A DNA stretch of 64,000 nt. It comes from Spirochaetales bacterium (GTDB lineage Bacteria; Spirochaetota; Spirochaetia; Sphaerochaetales; Sphaerochaetaceae). Under the pieces are notes generated by a model that was given only the letters and a program-made list of their open reading frames with translations, was not told where the DNA came from and searched no databases. Below are positions 17,441 to 26,539 of this stretch, piece by piece (position 1 is the first letter of the stretch; each line of letters opens with the position of its first letter). A program made the translations under genes and the position numbers. The DNA is taken from assembly GCA_028722305.1 (NCBI GenBank), contig JAQYHB010000050.1, positions 1-64,000 on the forward strand. The letters are read 5' to 3'.

Positions 17441-19330
17441 TCAGGAAAGCTCGGTGCTGCCGGTGTAGAGCTGCCAGTAGACACCCTTCTGTCTGAGCAG
17501 GTCTTCATGGGTTCCCCGCTCGATGATGCGTCCGTGGTCGAGCACCATGATCGCCTGGCTGTTCTGGACGGTGGAGAGGCGATGGGCGATCACGAACACC
17601 GTGCGTCCCGCCATCAACCGGTCCATGCCCTGCTGGACGATGCTCTCGGTGTAGGTGTCGATTGAGCTGGTCGCCTCGTCCAGGACCATGACCGGCGGGT
17701 TGTTGACCGCCGCGCGGGCGATGGAGAGCAACTGGCGCTGTCCTTGGCTGAGCCCCTCGCCGTCACCGGTAAGCCTGGTCTGATAGCCCTGTGGGTGCAT
17801 CATGATGAACTCATGGGCTCCCGCCAGCTTGGCTGCCTGGATTACCTCCTCGTCGGTGGCGTCAGGCTTGCCGAAGCGGATGTTCTCCGCGATGGTGCCG
17901 GAAAACAGGTGGGTGTCCTGCAGAACCATGCCGAGCGAGCGGCGCAGGTCGCTCTTCTTGATTTTCTGGATGTTGATGCCGTCAAAGCGGATCTTGCCAT
18001 CCTGGATGTCGTAGAAGCGGTTCAGCAGGTTGGTGATGGTCGTCTTTCCTGCTCCGGTGGCGCCGACAAAGGCGATTTTCTGACCAGGTTTGGCGTACAA
18101 GGAGATATCGTGGAGCACCAGCTTGCCCGGGGTGTAGCCGAAACTGACATGCTCCAGCTGGATGTCGCCCTTCAGCGGCGTGTAGGTGACCGAGCCATCC
18201 GCCTTGTGGGGATGTTTCCAAGCCCAATGGCCGGTTTGTTCCTTGCTTTCGGTGATGGTGCCATCCTCGGCGACATTGACGTTTGCCAGCGTCACGTAAC
18301 CGTCATCTTCCTCCGGCTTCTCGTCCAGCAGGGTGAAGATGCGCTCCGCGCCCGCAAGGGCGAGCAGGACGTTGTTCATCTGCTGCGCCACCTGTCCGAT
18401 TGGGTTGTGGATCGAGCGGGTCAGTTGCAGGAAGGCGGCAAGGCCGCCGATGGAAAAGTGCATCCCCGGAATCAGGGCCATGGCGGCACCGATGATGGTG
18501 ACAGCCACATACTGCAGGTTCCCGACGTTGTTGGTCACCGGACCCATGACGTTCGCGAAGCTGTTGGCCTTGTCGGCGTTTTTCCTCAGGTTCTCGTTCA
18601 TCTGGTCGAAGGCCTGCTTGCTCGCTTCCTCATGGTTGAAGACCTTGACGACCTTCTGTCCCCCAATCATTTCCTCGATGAAGCCGTTGATGGTGGCAAG
18701 TTCCTTCTGCTGGCCCTTGAAGTTGACGCTTGACTTGTCGCCGAGCTTCTTGGTGAGCCAGAAGATCAGGGCGATGAAGAGAAGCACGACGATTGTCAGT
18801 ATCCAGGAAAGGGCCAGCATGGAAACCAGCACGAAGGTGATGGTAAATACGCTGGTGATGATTTGGGTGATGCTCTGCGTGATCATCATCTGGAGCGTAT
18901 CGGTGTCGTTGGTGAAGGTGCTCATCAACTTTCCATGGGCATGCGTATCGAAGAAGGAGAGGGGAAGTTTCTCCATGTGGCGGAACATCTCCGAGCGGAT
19001 GTCGCGCAGGGTGTCCATGCTGATGGCTACCATCATCCTCTGGACCAGATAGCCGGCAATGGTACCAGCCAGAAGGATCCACGCCAGATGGACCAGCGCC
19101 TGTTGCAAAGCGTTGAAATCGTTCACTCCACTTTGCGTCATCGGCAGGATGTAGCCGTCGATCAGCTCCTGTAGGAACAGGCTGAGCCTGACGCTACACA
19201 GCGAGCTGACGGCGATGGAGACTAGGACGACGGTAAAGGAGAGCTTGTGCTTTCCAACAACCAGCTTGAAGAGCCTGCTTCCTGTCGCTTTGGGGTTCTT
19301 GGCTTTTTGACCGAAACGCATTTGTGGCAT
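17441..19330 (-). CDS. ABC exporter half-transporter, catalytically complete subunit
   Basis: 629 residues: six-helix membrane domain (about 25-350) fused to an ATPase domain. Walker A is GATGAGKTT, signature GLSQGQRQL and Walker B VMVLDEATSSID with a normal catalytic glutamate. It follows its partner directly (stop and start share base 19330) and the MarR regulator, forming a three-gene operon typical of heterodimeric multidrug exporters (TM287/288, EfrAB, LmrCD). An insertion of about 45 residues precedes the ATPase domain (near SKEQTGHWAWKHPHK), a known feature of some members. Confidence 0.92.
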   Translation of the reverse strand: MPQMRFGQKAKNPKATGSRLFKLVVGKHKLSFTVVLVSIAVSSLCSVRLSLFLQELIDGYILPMTQSGVNDFNALQQALVHLAWILLAGTIAGYLVQRMMVAISMDTLRDIRSEMFRHMEKLPLSFFDTHAHGKLMSTFTNDTDTLQMMITQSITQIITSVFTITFVLVSMLALSWILTIVVLLFIALIFWLTKKLGDKSSVNFKGQQKELATINGFIEEMIGGQKVVKVFNHEEASKQAFDQMNENLRKNADKANSFANVMGPVTNNVGNLQYVAVTIIGAAMALIPGMHFSIGGLAAFLQLTRSIHNPIGQVAQQMNNVLLALAGAERIFTLLDEKPEEDDGYVTLANVNVAEDGTITESKEQTGHWAWKHPHKADGSVTYTPLKGDIQLEHVSFGYTPGKLVLHDISLYAKPGQKIAFVGATGAGKTTITNLLNRFYDIQDGKIRFDGINIQKIKKSDLRRSLGMVLQDTHLFSGTIAENIRFGKPDATDEEVIQAAKLAGAHEFIMMHPQGYQTRLTGDGEGLSQGQRQLLSIARAAVNNPPVMVLDEATSSIDTYTESIVQQGMDRLMAGRTVFVIAHRLSTVQNSQAIMVLDHGRIIERGTHEDLLRQKGVYWQLYTGSTELS

Positions 19331-21078
19331 TACCGGACCCCCTTGTTCTGGGCGGAATAGAGCGCCTGATAGAGTTTGTCTCGGCCCAGCAGTTCGCTGT
19401 GCGTGCCGATGTCCTGGATCCTGCCATCAGACAAAATAATAATCCGGTCGGCATTCTCGACGGAGCTGACACGCTGGGCGATGATCAGCTTGGTGGTTTC
19501 CGGCGCGAAGCTGGAAAGACCCTCGCGGATTTTGGCATCGGTCTTGGTGTCGACAGCGCTGGTCGAGTCGTCGAAGATCAGGATGCGTGGCTTGCCGACG
19601 ATTGCGCGGGCGATGCAGAGCCTCTGCTTCTGTCCACCAGAGAAATTGTTGCCTCCCTGTTCCACCACCGAGTCCAGTCCATCGGGTTTCTCCCGGACGA
19701 AATCGGCGGCGCCGGCGATTTCCAGCGCCTTCCAGATTTCCTCGTCGCTCGCCTCTGGGGCACCCCAGCGGATATTGCTGGCAATCGTGCCGGAGAAGAG
19801 CTGGTTCTTCTGTAGGACCATGTTGACCTCGTGGCGAAGGGCGTGCAGGTCGTATTCCTTTACCGGATGGCCTCCGACTGAAAGGCTTCCTCCTGTGACG
19901 TCATACAGGCGTGGAATCAGGCTGACCAAAGTCGACTTGCCGCTTCCGGTATTGCCCAGGATGCCGATGGTCTCCCCGCTACGGATATGCAGGTCGATAT
20001 CCTTCAGGCAGAGATTCTTGCCACTCCCATTGTAGGCGAAGTCGACGTGGCTGAAGTCGATTGAGCCGTCATCCAAGGCTTTCAGTCCGCTCGGATTGGG
20101 ATCCATGTCGCTTTCGGTGTCCAGCACCTCGGTGATGCGGCGGGCGGATTCCTGGCTGACCGCAAGCTGAATGACGATGAAGCTGATCATCATCAGGTTC
20201 ATCAGGATCTGCATCGTGTAGGTCAGCACGCTCATCAGCTGTCCTGTGGTCATCGTGGTGCGCACCACGATCGCCTTGGCCCCGAGCCAGGCAAGGGCGA
20301 TCATGCAGACATAGCTGGTTCCCATCATCAATGGCGCGGTCCACGCCATCAGCAGCGACCCGGTGACAAAGTTGTCATGGATTTCGGCGTTGGGGACGGA
20401 AAAGCGTTTCTCCTCGTCCTGCTCGCGGACATAGGCCTTCACGGCCCGGATGCCTGTCAGGTTCTCCTGCACGACGTTGTTCAGCTTGTCGTATGCCTTG
20501 AAGGCCCGGCTCATGTAAGGATGGACATGGCTCATGACCAGGAAGAGTGCGATGGAGAGGAAGGGGATGGCGATGGCGAAGACCACCGACAGGCTTCCTC
20601 CGTTGTGCACCACCATGATCATGGCGAAGACGAGCATGACAGGCGCGCGGAAACAGATGCGCAGGACCATCTGGAAGGCCATCTGTACGTTTTGCACGTC
20701 GGTGGTGAGACGGGTGATCAGGCTGCTCTGCGAGAAACTGTCGATGTTGTGGAACGAGAAGTCCTGCAAGCGATAGAAGATGTCGTGGCGCAGGTTGGCC
20801 GCGAATCCGGTAGAGGCTCGGCTACCGGAGAAGGCGCCGAGAGTCCCGAATGCGAGGCTGAGGATGGCGCTGCCGACCAGGATGACGCTCATGCGGAGGA
20901 TGAAAGACATGTCCCCTTTCATCACGCCCCGGTCGATGACCGCAGCCATCAATGTCGGGATCGCCACTTCCATGGCCACCTCGCCAATCATGAAGAGCGG
21001 GGTGACCGCGGCGACCACCTTGTACTGGCGGACCCGGGCCACCATAGTGCGCATGATGCTTGGTCGTTTCTTAGGCAT
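19330..21078 (-). CDS. ABC exporter half-transporter with degenerate ATPase site
   Basis: 582 residues: membrane domain (about 15-310) plus ATPase. Walker A GNTGSGKST and signature NFSGGQKQR are normal, but Walker B reads ILIFDDSTSAVD. The catalytic glutamate is aspartate, as in the non-canonical site of heterodimeric exporters. It therefore probably pairs with the downstream subunit and hydrolyses ATP at one composite site only. It overlaps the marR-type gene by 8 bases. Confidence 0.92.
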   Translation of the reverse strand: MPKKRPSIMRTMVARVRQYKVVAAVTPLFMIGEVAMEVAIPTLMAAVIDRGVMKGDMSFILRMSVILVGSAILSLAFGTLGAFSGSRASTGFAANLRHDIFYRLQDFSFHNIDSFSQSSLITRLTTDVQNVQMAFQMVLRICFRAPVMLVFAMIMVVHNGGSLSVVFAIAIPFLSIALFLVMSHVHPYMSRAFKAYDKLNNVVQENLTGIRAVKAYVREQDEEKRFSVPNAEIHDNFVTGSLLMAWTAPLMMGTSYVCMIALAWLGAKAIVVRTTMTTGQLMSVLTYTMQILMNLMMISFIVIQLAVSQESARRITEVLDTESDMDPNPSGLKALDDGSIDFSHVDFAYNGSGKNLCLKDIDLHIRSGETIGILGNTGSGKSTLVSLIPRLYDVTGGSLSVGGHPVKEYDLHALRHEVNMVLQKNQLFSGTIASNIRWGAPEASDEEIWKALEIAGAADFVREKPDGLDSVVEQGGNNFSGGQKQRLCIARAIVGKPRILIFDDSTSAVDTKTDAKIREGLSSFAPETTKLIIAQRVSSVENADRIIILSDGRIQDIGTHSELLGRDKLYQALYSAQNKGVR

Positions 21079-21490
21079 GCAGGGCCTCCAGGGTTCGCTC
21101 CATCACCCCGAGCAACTGGTGCAGCTGTTCGACATACTCCGTTCCGAGGTCGCTTGCGAAGTGATTGTCCAGCTCGCTCATGATCGAGGAGCAACGTGCC
21201 GACAGGTTCCGCCCCTGGGCGGTCAGGACCAGCCTTTTGGCCCGCTTGTCCCTCGGGTTGGCGACACGTTCCACCAAGCCATTGCGCTCCATCGTATCGA
21301 TGATGCCGCTGATGGTGGAGCGCCTGACACCGAGTTCCTCTTCCAGCTCGCACTGGCTGGCGTGTCCATGGGTGATGGCGCCGAGGACCTGCGCTTGCTG
21401 GCTGGTGATGCCCATCTCGTTGCGCATCACCACATCCATGAAGCGCCGGATCCGTCGATTCAACTGGAAAATGTGGTATCCGATGGTCAT
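21071..21490 (-). CDS. MarR-family transcriptional regulator
   Basis: 139 residues. The winged helix-turn-helix spans about 35-100, with QCELEEELGVRRSTISGIID as recognition region and RVANPRDKRAKRLVLT as the wing. MarR proteins repress their own operon and release DNA when bound by small hydrophobic or phenolic ligands. As first gene of the exporter operon it is the likely local repressor. The region upstream (21491-21530) contains TTATTGTTCGATACCTAACAA, where TTGTT/AACAA is a short inverted pair that could be the operator. Confidence 0.9.
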   Translation of the reverse strand: MTIGYHIFQLNRRIRRFMDVVMRNEMGITSQQAQVLGAITHGHASQCELEEELGVRRSTISGIIDTMERNGLVERVANPRDKRAKRLVLTAQGRNLSARCSSIMSELDNHFASDLGTEYVEQLHQLLGVMERTLEALHA

Positions 21491-21584
21491 GTTGCTTGAT
21501 TCCTTATTGTTCGATACCTAACAATTACAGAAACTCCCCTTTCCTGCAAGGGGAGTGTGTGGAGAAATGTGAGGATGCGGAACG

Positions 21585-22571
21585 CTATTGCCGGTTATCC
21601 TGGCTCTTTGCCCGGGCATCGATCAGGAGTTGCAGTTCTTCCTTGTCCAGACGTAGGTCGATGTGGCTCAGCGTGTCCTCCAGCTGGCTGGTCTTCGAGG
21701 CCCCGATGATGGGAATCAGCGTGGGGTGCTCAAAGCCCATCAGATAGCTGGTGACGATGGCGGCAGGAGGTACGTCCAGCTTCTCTGAAAGTTGCTTGAC
21801 GATGGGTATCAGGGCGCGGTTCTGCGGGGTGTCGAAGCGCATGGTGGCCTTCTGGGAAAGCTGCCCTCCGCTGATTTTCTTGGAGAAGAGGCCTTTCGCT
21901 TGGGATGAGAAGCACATGACCGGAAGGTCGTGGCGGCTATACCAGTCCATCTCCCGGTCATTCATGCAGACCAAGGTGTCGTCCCCCCACTGCTTGGGAG
22001 TGCAGAGGGCGAGGCTTGCCTGGATCTCGCTCATGGCGAAGGGCTTCCTGCCGTGGGCCTTGGCCCAGGTGTTCGCCTGCTCGATGCGGCTTGCCCTCCA
22101 GTTGGACGCCCCCAGATAGCGGCTGAAGCCTTTGTCCAGGATCAGTTCGTTGGCAAGGTCGATCAGCTCGTCGGCAGGAATCGACTCGTCGTCCCGGTGG
22201 AAGTACCACAGGTCCACGTTGTCCACTGCGAGGTCGTCGAGGGAGCCTTGGATGTCCCTTTCGACCGACCCTTTGTCCAGACGGCTGAGGTGGGGATCGT
22301 CGAAGTCGGGATGTCCTCCTTTGGTGACCAGGAAGAGCTTCTCGCGGCATCCCCGTTCCTTCATCCATCCGCCGACGGTCCGTTCGCTCTTCGATGGAGT
22401 GTCGTTTCCCGTCTGCCCATAGCGGTGGGCGACGTCGATGATGGTGCCGCCTGATTGCGCGAAAAGGTCGAGGTTCTGCCATGAGACCGACGTGTCGATC
22501 GTCTCGCCAAAATGGTCGCAACCGAGGGCGACCCTGCTGAGTGTGTCCCCATGAAACGTGAAGTACTGCAT
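21585..22571 (-). CDS. Aldo/keto reductase
   Basis: 328 residues from the ATG at 22571, which has GGAGG 5 bases upstream; the longer frame lacks a site. The AKR catalytic tetrad is visible: D46 and Y51 in IIDVAHRYG, K84 in LVTKGG and H125 in WYFHRDD. The C-terminal PIIGASKTSQLEDTL binds NADP(H). AKRs reduce carbonyls of sugars, aldehydes or ketones; the substrate is unknown. It is divergent from the TrpR-family gene. Confidence 0.9.
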   Translation of the reverse strand: MQYFTFHGDTLSRVALGCDHFGETIDTSVSWQNLDLFAQSGGTIIDVAHRYGQTGNDTPSKSERTVGGWMKERGCREKLFLVTKGGHPDFDDPHLSRLDKGSVERDIQGSLDDLAVDNVDLWYFHRDDESIPADELIDLANELILDKGFSRYLGASNWRASRIEQANTWAKAHGRKPFAMSEIQASLALCTPKQWGDDTLVCMNDREMDWYSRHDLPVMCFSSQAKGLFSKKISGGQLSQKATMRFDTPQNRALIPIVKQLSEKLDVPPAAIVTSYLMGFEHPTLIPIIGASKTSQLEDTLSHIDLRLDKEELQLLIDARAKSQDNRQ

Positions 22572-22660
22572 GGCCTCCATTGTACTTCGGATGGAGAAAA
22601 GGGCAAGAGCTTCCTTGACGGCGAACGATTCTATTAGTAGTATCGAAATGGAGGTGGAGC

Positions 22661-22954
22661 ATGAAGAAAAATTCGGCATATGAGGATTTGGTGGCGTTGT
22701 TCGCTAGGACGACGGACCAGCAGCAGATGCTGAAGCTCTTTGAGGAAATCTTCACGCCGGCGGAGCGCAAGGACTTGGCTTTGCGGTGGAACCTGATGCA
22801 GGAACTCTACAAGGGTACCGCCCAAAGGACCATCGCCAAGGAGTTCCATATCTCCCTCTGCAAGATTACCCGAGGCTCAAAAATCCTGAAGGAAAAGGAC
22901 TCCTTCTGCCGAAAGGTGCTGGCCGAGCGTTTCGATGATGACCTTCATCTGTGA
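22661..22954 (+). CDS. TrpR/YerC-superfamily DNA-binding protein
   Basis: 97 residues, with GGAGGTGGA before the ATG. The sequence FTPAERKDLALRWNLMQELY and then QRTIAKEFHISLCKITRGS aligns with the TrpR fold: the LTPDER-like start of the core and the TITRGSN-like recognition helix. It may be a tryptophan-responsive repressor or the related YerC type. No trp biosynthesis gene lies nearby, so target and ligand are unknown. Its 3' end overlaps the convergent glycosyltransferase by 10 bases. Confidence 0.85.
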   Translation: MKKNSAYEDLVALFARTTDQQQMLKLFEEIFTPAERKDLALRWNLMQELYKGTAQRTIAKEFHISLCKITRGSKILKEKDSFCRKVLAERFDDDLHL

Positions 22955-24084
22955 GTCCGGTACCATTCCAAGGTATCGTCCATCACCTGCCTGACCAGTT
23001 TCTCGCTTCCGAATGTCAACGGCTGGATATCCAGCTGATGGGCGACTTCCGCCCGGAGTGCCGGGTCGTTCGCGTATCGCTCGAGGATTTCCGCCTGGCG
23101 GTTCACATTGTTCTCCACCCAGCCGACCTTGTACTGCTCGAGGAAAATGGAGGTGCGGAAACCTGCATAGAGTTGCTCTGTGATGATGAAGGGACGCTTC
23201 AGGTAGATTGACTCCATCATCGAGTTGGCGCCCGCCTTGCCGACGACGATGTCGCTGGCGACGATGTAGTCCAGCATCTTGTCGGTGAACCCCGGGGCGA
23301 TGATGGGAAAGTCGGGGTAGGTTTCCTCGAAGTTCCGGTAGAGCCTTGCTGTTCCGCGGCTCATGCGTCCGACGACGATGAACTGGGGGCGCAGCCCGTC
23401 CTTGGCAATCCTGCGGACAAGCCGCGTGTTGCCGATTCCCTCTCCGCCAAGATTCATCAGGATGGTGAAGACCCCCTGTCTCAGGCCCAGCGCGTCGCGG
23501 GCTTCCTGCTGAGTCGGAACCGAGTAGGCCTCGATCGATTGCTTCAGAGGGAAGGGGCAAAGGGAAATCTGGTCGGGACGGAAGCCCTGCTTCAGCATCC
23601 AGTCCCTGCCAATCGAGGAGCAGACGTACAACTGGTCCATGTGCTTGCTTGCCCCGATGTTGGGATAAAAGAAAATATCCGGAGCGTAGCCGTAGACAGG
23701 GATGTGGAAGCCGTAGGTCCTGACGTAGGGTTCGATGATCTGGTTGACGAAATAGTGGGTCCCGAAGATGAAGTCCGGCTTCTCCTCTTCGATGTATTTC
23801 TTGAAGTAGTACTGCATGTACAGCTGGCACATGGCATACAGCTTCATCAGGGTGCCACTGATTTTCCGGTCGAGCAGACGGTTGCTGACGCGTTCCACCG
23901 GCGGATGCCTGAGATCGTTCCTCCAGGCGTTCTGGATGTAGCGCTTCGCCACCTGGTCGTGCAGCATGTCGAAGAGGTCGATGCTGACGGCCTCGTGCCC
24001 TAGCCTGATCATGGCGTCTCTGAGCGCTTCGGCGGGAACCTGGTGCCCCTTGCCCGCTGTCACGTAGATGAATAGGCCTTTCAT
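22945..24084 (-). CDS. Glycosyltransferase, MGDG-synthase/MurG-like (GT28 type)
   Basis: 379 residues. The N-terminal IYVTAGKGHQVPAEALRDAM is the GxGHxxAA-like loop of diacylglycerol glycosyltransferases. The C-terminal donor-binding region shows APGFTDKMLDYIVASDIVVGKAGANSMME, where VGKAG/S is typical of the family. Such enzymes add galactose or glucose to diacylglycerol at the inner face of the cytoplasmic membrane. Spirochaetes are known to contain glycolipids, so membrane glycolipid synthesis is the best guess. It lies 21 bases after tsaB. Confidence 0.82.
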   Translation of the reverse strand: MKGLFIYVTAGKGHQVPAEALRDAMIRLGHEAVSIDLFDMLHDQVAKRYIQNAWRNDLRHPPVERVSNRLLDRKISGTLMKLYAMCQLYMQYYFKKYIEEEKPDFIFGTHYFVNQIIEPYVRTYGFHIPVYGYAPDIFFYPNIGASKHMDQLYVCSSIGRDWMLKQGFRPDQISLCPFPLKQSIEAYSVPTQQEARDALGLRQGVFTILMNLGGEGIGNTRLVRRIAKDGLRPQFIVVGRMSRGTARLYRNFEETYPDFPIIAPGFTDKMLDYIVASDIVVGKAGANSMMESIYLKRPFIITEQLYAGFRTSIFLEQYKVGWVENNVNRQAEILERYANDPALRAEVAHQLDIQPLTFGSEKLVRQVMDDTLEWYRTHR

Positions 24085-24105
24085 GACAAGCAGTATACCA
24101 TAGCT

Positions 24106-24825
24106 TCAGGCGTTATGCTGTTCGTGCCGCATGTGCTCGATTTTCTGCTGCAGGGCCACCTCCGCGTCGCTTCTGCGCACGTAGGTCGGTCCGGTCCCGA
24201 TATCGTCGGCGCCTTTTTCCTTGAATTTGAGGAGGCCAAGCTCGACCAACGCGGGTCCGACATCCCTCCAGCGCTGGGTATCCACCACCAGCTTCCCGGT
24301 ATAGCCGGTAATCTGCGTGGAGAAGGCCTTGGCGTCAGGGCCGGTGACCAGCGCCATCTCCGAGCCCTCGAGCAACTTGCCTACCTCGGCTCCGTCGCAA
24401 TCAAGGTCGGGGCTTTGGCGTTTGCCGTCCGCGAAGACGGTGCTGTAGAAGCGGTGCTTGCGGGCGTCGATGACCGGGACGATGGCGCCGGGGAAGAAGC
24501 CGACAGTACGGGCCAGCACATCCATGGTCGGAATCGAGACCAGGGGGATGTTCCCTGCGAGCGAAATGCCTTTCAGGGCGCTCATGCCGATGCGTAGCCC
24601 GGTGAAGGACCCTGGGCCCGCGGTGCAGACCAGCAGGTCCATCTCCTTGAAGGTCAGCTTGAAGTCGGCCAGTAGCTGCTGCATCTGCACGACCAGATGT
24701 TCGCTATGCATGCCGTCGATATCCAGAAGGCGGCTGCCGAACTGGATGAATGGGTTCACCTCGTCCCCGATAGCCAAAAAAATCCGCATTGTCTCGGTAG
24801 AGGTGTCGCAGGCAAGGATGTTCAT
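24106..24825 (-). CDS. tsaB: tRNA threonylcarbamoyladenosine biosynthesis protein TsaB
   Basis: 239 residues. The ASKHA-fold start ILACDTSTETM and the TsaB/Gcp motif CTAGPGSFTGLRIGMSALKG (starting near residue 86) are diagnostic. TsaB joins TsaD and TsaE to form t6A37 on ANN-decoding tRNAs. The ATG overlaps the tsaE stop by 4 bases (ATGA). The C-terminal lysine/histidine-rich end is longer than in some homologues. Confidence 0.93.
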   Translation of the reverse strand: MNILACDTSTETMRIFLAIGDEVNPFIQFGSRLLDIDGMHSEHLVVQMQQLLADFKLTFKEMDLLVCTAGPGSFTGLRIGMSALKGISLAGNIPLVSIPTMDVLARTVGFFPGAIVPVIDARKHRFYSTVFADGKRQSPDLDCDGAEVGKLLEGSEMALVTGPDAKAFSTQITGYTGKLVVDTQRWRDVGPALVELGLLKFKEKGADDIGTGPTYVRRSDAEVALQQKIEHMRHEQHNA

Positions 24826-25244
24826 AAGTCCATTCCTTCGACCGTGATGGCACGGTCCTGGTTGGGTTGGATGTCGATGGTGATGAAGACGGTGCCCTCG
24901 GGCAGCATCTCCTCGATCTTCTCAGACCATTCGATCAGCACGACCGCCTTTCCATAGAGCATTTCCTCGCCGCCGATCATCTCGAACTCATCGGTGCCGC
25001 TGAGGCGATAGAGGTCCATATGGAACATCTGCAGCTTGGTGCCCTGGTATTCCTGAATCAGCGTGAAGGTGGGGCTGACGATGGCATCCTTGATGCCAAG
25101 CGCCTCTGCCACGCCTTTGGCGATGACGGTCTTGCCTGCTCCCAGGGAACCCCGCAGGCTGATGACGGTTCCGCTCTTGCACTTGGCTCCGATGGCTCTT
25201 CCAATCTCAAGCGTCTCTTCTGGCGTATGCGAAACGAATTGCAT
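24822..25244 (-). CDS. tsaE: tRNA threonylcarbamoyladenosine biosynthesis ATPase TsaE
   Basis: 140 residues from the ATG at 25244 (AGGAGTAAGGAA upstream); longer frames run into the TPR gene. The Walker A-like LRGSLGAGKTVIAKG at about 28-42 and the SPTFTLIQEYQG and HMDLYRL motifs define TsaE. It is the ATPase that cycles the TsaBD complex during t6A synthesis. It lies 4 bases after the upstream TPR gene and overlaps tsaB. Confidence 0.94.
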   Translation of the reverse strand: MQFVSHTPEETLEIGRAIGAKCKSGTVISLRGSLGAGKTVIAKGVAEALGIKDAIVSPTFTLIQEYQGTKLQMFHMDLYRLSGTDEFEMIGGEEMLYGKAVVLIEWSEKIEEMLPEGTVFITIDIQPNQDRAITVEGMDL

Positions 25245-25248
25245 TTCC

Positions 25249-26511
25249 TTACTCCTCATCCTCGTCATGATGGTGGTGTTCTTCCTCGCCATCCTCATGG
25301 GCGGCGAAGGCATGGCGGGTTTCCTCGTCGTCGTGTTTCTTGACGGCTGCTTTGAGCGTCTCGTCGTCAACCACCTGCTCGATGGTCGGTTGCTGGCCGA
25401 GCTCGTCACCGGTCTTCGTGGTGTAGTCCCTCATCAGCTGCTGGATCAACGGATCGGAGCTGTCCAGGGCGCGGGCTTTCTCCAGAAGGCGGCGCGCTTG
25501 TCCATACTCCTCATCCTCCAAGTGCATGTAGGCGAGGTTGGAGAGGTAGGTGAGGTTCTTGCCGTCCAGATCGACGGCGATATCCAGGTAGTCCTTGGCG
25601 AGGGGCTTGTTGCCCAGCGAGAACTCGCACAGCGAGAGCTCGTTGTAGATGTCGCCATCCTTCTGCCCGAGGTTCAGGCAGGTGAGGAAGGACTCTCTTG
25701 CCTCGTCGAAGCGGCCGAGTTTGCGCAGGGCCCAGCCTTGCAGGAAGTAGCCGTTCCAGGTCTTGGGGTTTTTGACGATCCAGTCCTTCAGGGTTTCCAA
25801 GGCCTTGTCCTCTTCGCCCATCGAAATCTGGTCGTAGGCATGCATCAGCGCGGTGTCGTTGCTGATTTTCTTGTTGATGTCGGCGAAGACCTTCTCCACC
25901 TTGCTCCGTTTCTCTCCCTGAGGGGCGACTGCGAGATACTGCTCGAAATAGTCCTCTGCGGTCTCCGTGTTGCCCTGGTAGAGGTGGAAGTATCCTACCT
26001 CGCACAGCAGGTCGGGGTCCTTGGGAAACATGCGCACGCCTTCCATCAGCGTGTCGAGCGCCTTTTGCGCGTACATGTCGTAGACGGTTCCCTTCTCTTT
26101 GTCGCTCGCCGCCCTCTGACTGTAGCAGGTGGCCAGGTTGATGAAGGTGGCGCTCTGCGGATAGAGGTGGTTGACCGTCAGGAAAAGCTCTTCCGCGAAG
26201 GCATCGTGCCCTGCCTTCTCCTGGGCGATCGCAGCCAAGTTGAGCTGCTCGACCGCGTCCGGTTCCGCTGCCAGGACGAATTGCTTGTAGTAGGGGAAGT
26301 TCGGGTTGTCGGCCTGGTAGCAGATAATGCGCAACATGCCGCTGACTATCATGTCAAGCGTCACTTGGGTGTCGCCGTCCAGATGCTTCTTGCCTGCTGG
26401 CAACTGGATGGGAAGCTCCCTTGCCGGGTCGAGTCTGAAACCATTGATGTCGCGTGCCATGGAAGGGGGCAGCGTGATGTACACGATGTCGTCTAGGGGT
26501 TGTTTCTTCAT
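25249..26511 (-). CDS. TPR-repeat protein with acidic histidine-rich tail
   Basis: 420 residues, no signal peptide. Tandem TPR units fill about 80-360 (for example ATFINLATCYSQRAA, YHL-like CEVGYFHLYQGNTETAEDYF, WNGYFLQGWALRKLGRFDEA, LSNLAYMHLEDEEYGQARRL). The last residues form an HEDGEEEHHHHDEDEE tail that could bind Zn, Ni or Co. It is the first coding gene after the 6S RNA and is co-oriented with tsaE-tsaB. Function is unknown; it may be a scaffold that also buffers metal (inference). Confidence 0.75.
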   Translation of the reverse strand: MKKQPLDDIVYITLPPSMARDINGFRLDPARELPIQLPAGKKHLDGDTQVTLDMIVSGMLRIICYQADNPNFPYYKQFVLAAEPDAVEQLNLAAIAQEKAGHDAFAEELFLTVNHLYPQSATFINLATCYSQRAASDKEKGTVYDMYAQKALDTLMEGVRMFPKDPDLLCEVGYFHLYQGNTETAEDYFEQYLAVAPQGEKRSKVEKVFADINKKISNDTALMHAYDQISMGEEDKALETLKDWIVKNPKTWNGYFLQGWALRKLGRFDEARESFLTCLNLGQKDGDIYNELSLCEFSLGNKPLAKDYLDIAVDLDGKNLTYLSNLAYMHLEDEEYGQARRLLEKARALDSSDPLIQQLMRDYTTKTGDELGQQPTIEQVVDDETLKAAVKKHDDEETRHAFAAHEDGEEEHHHHDEDEE

Positions 26512-26539
26512 GAAATAAAATACCTCGCGAAGGTGCGAA

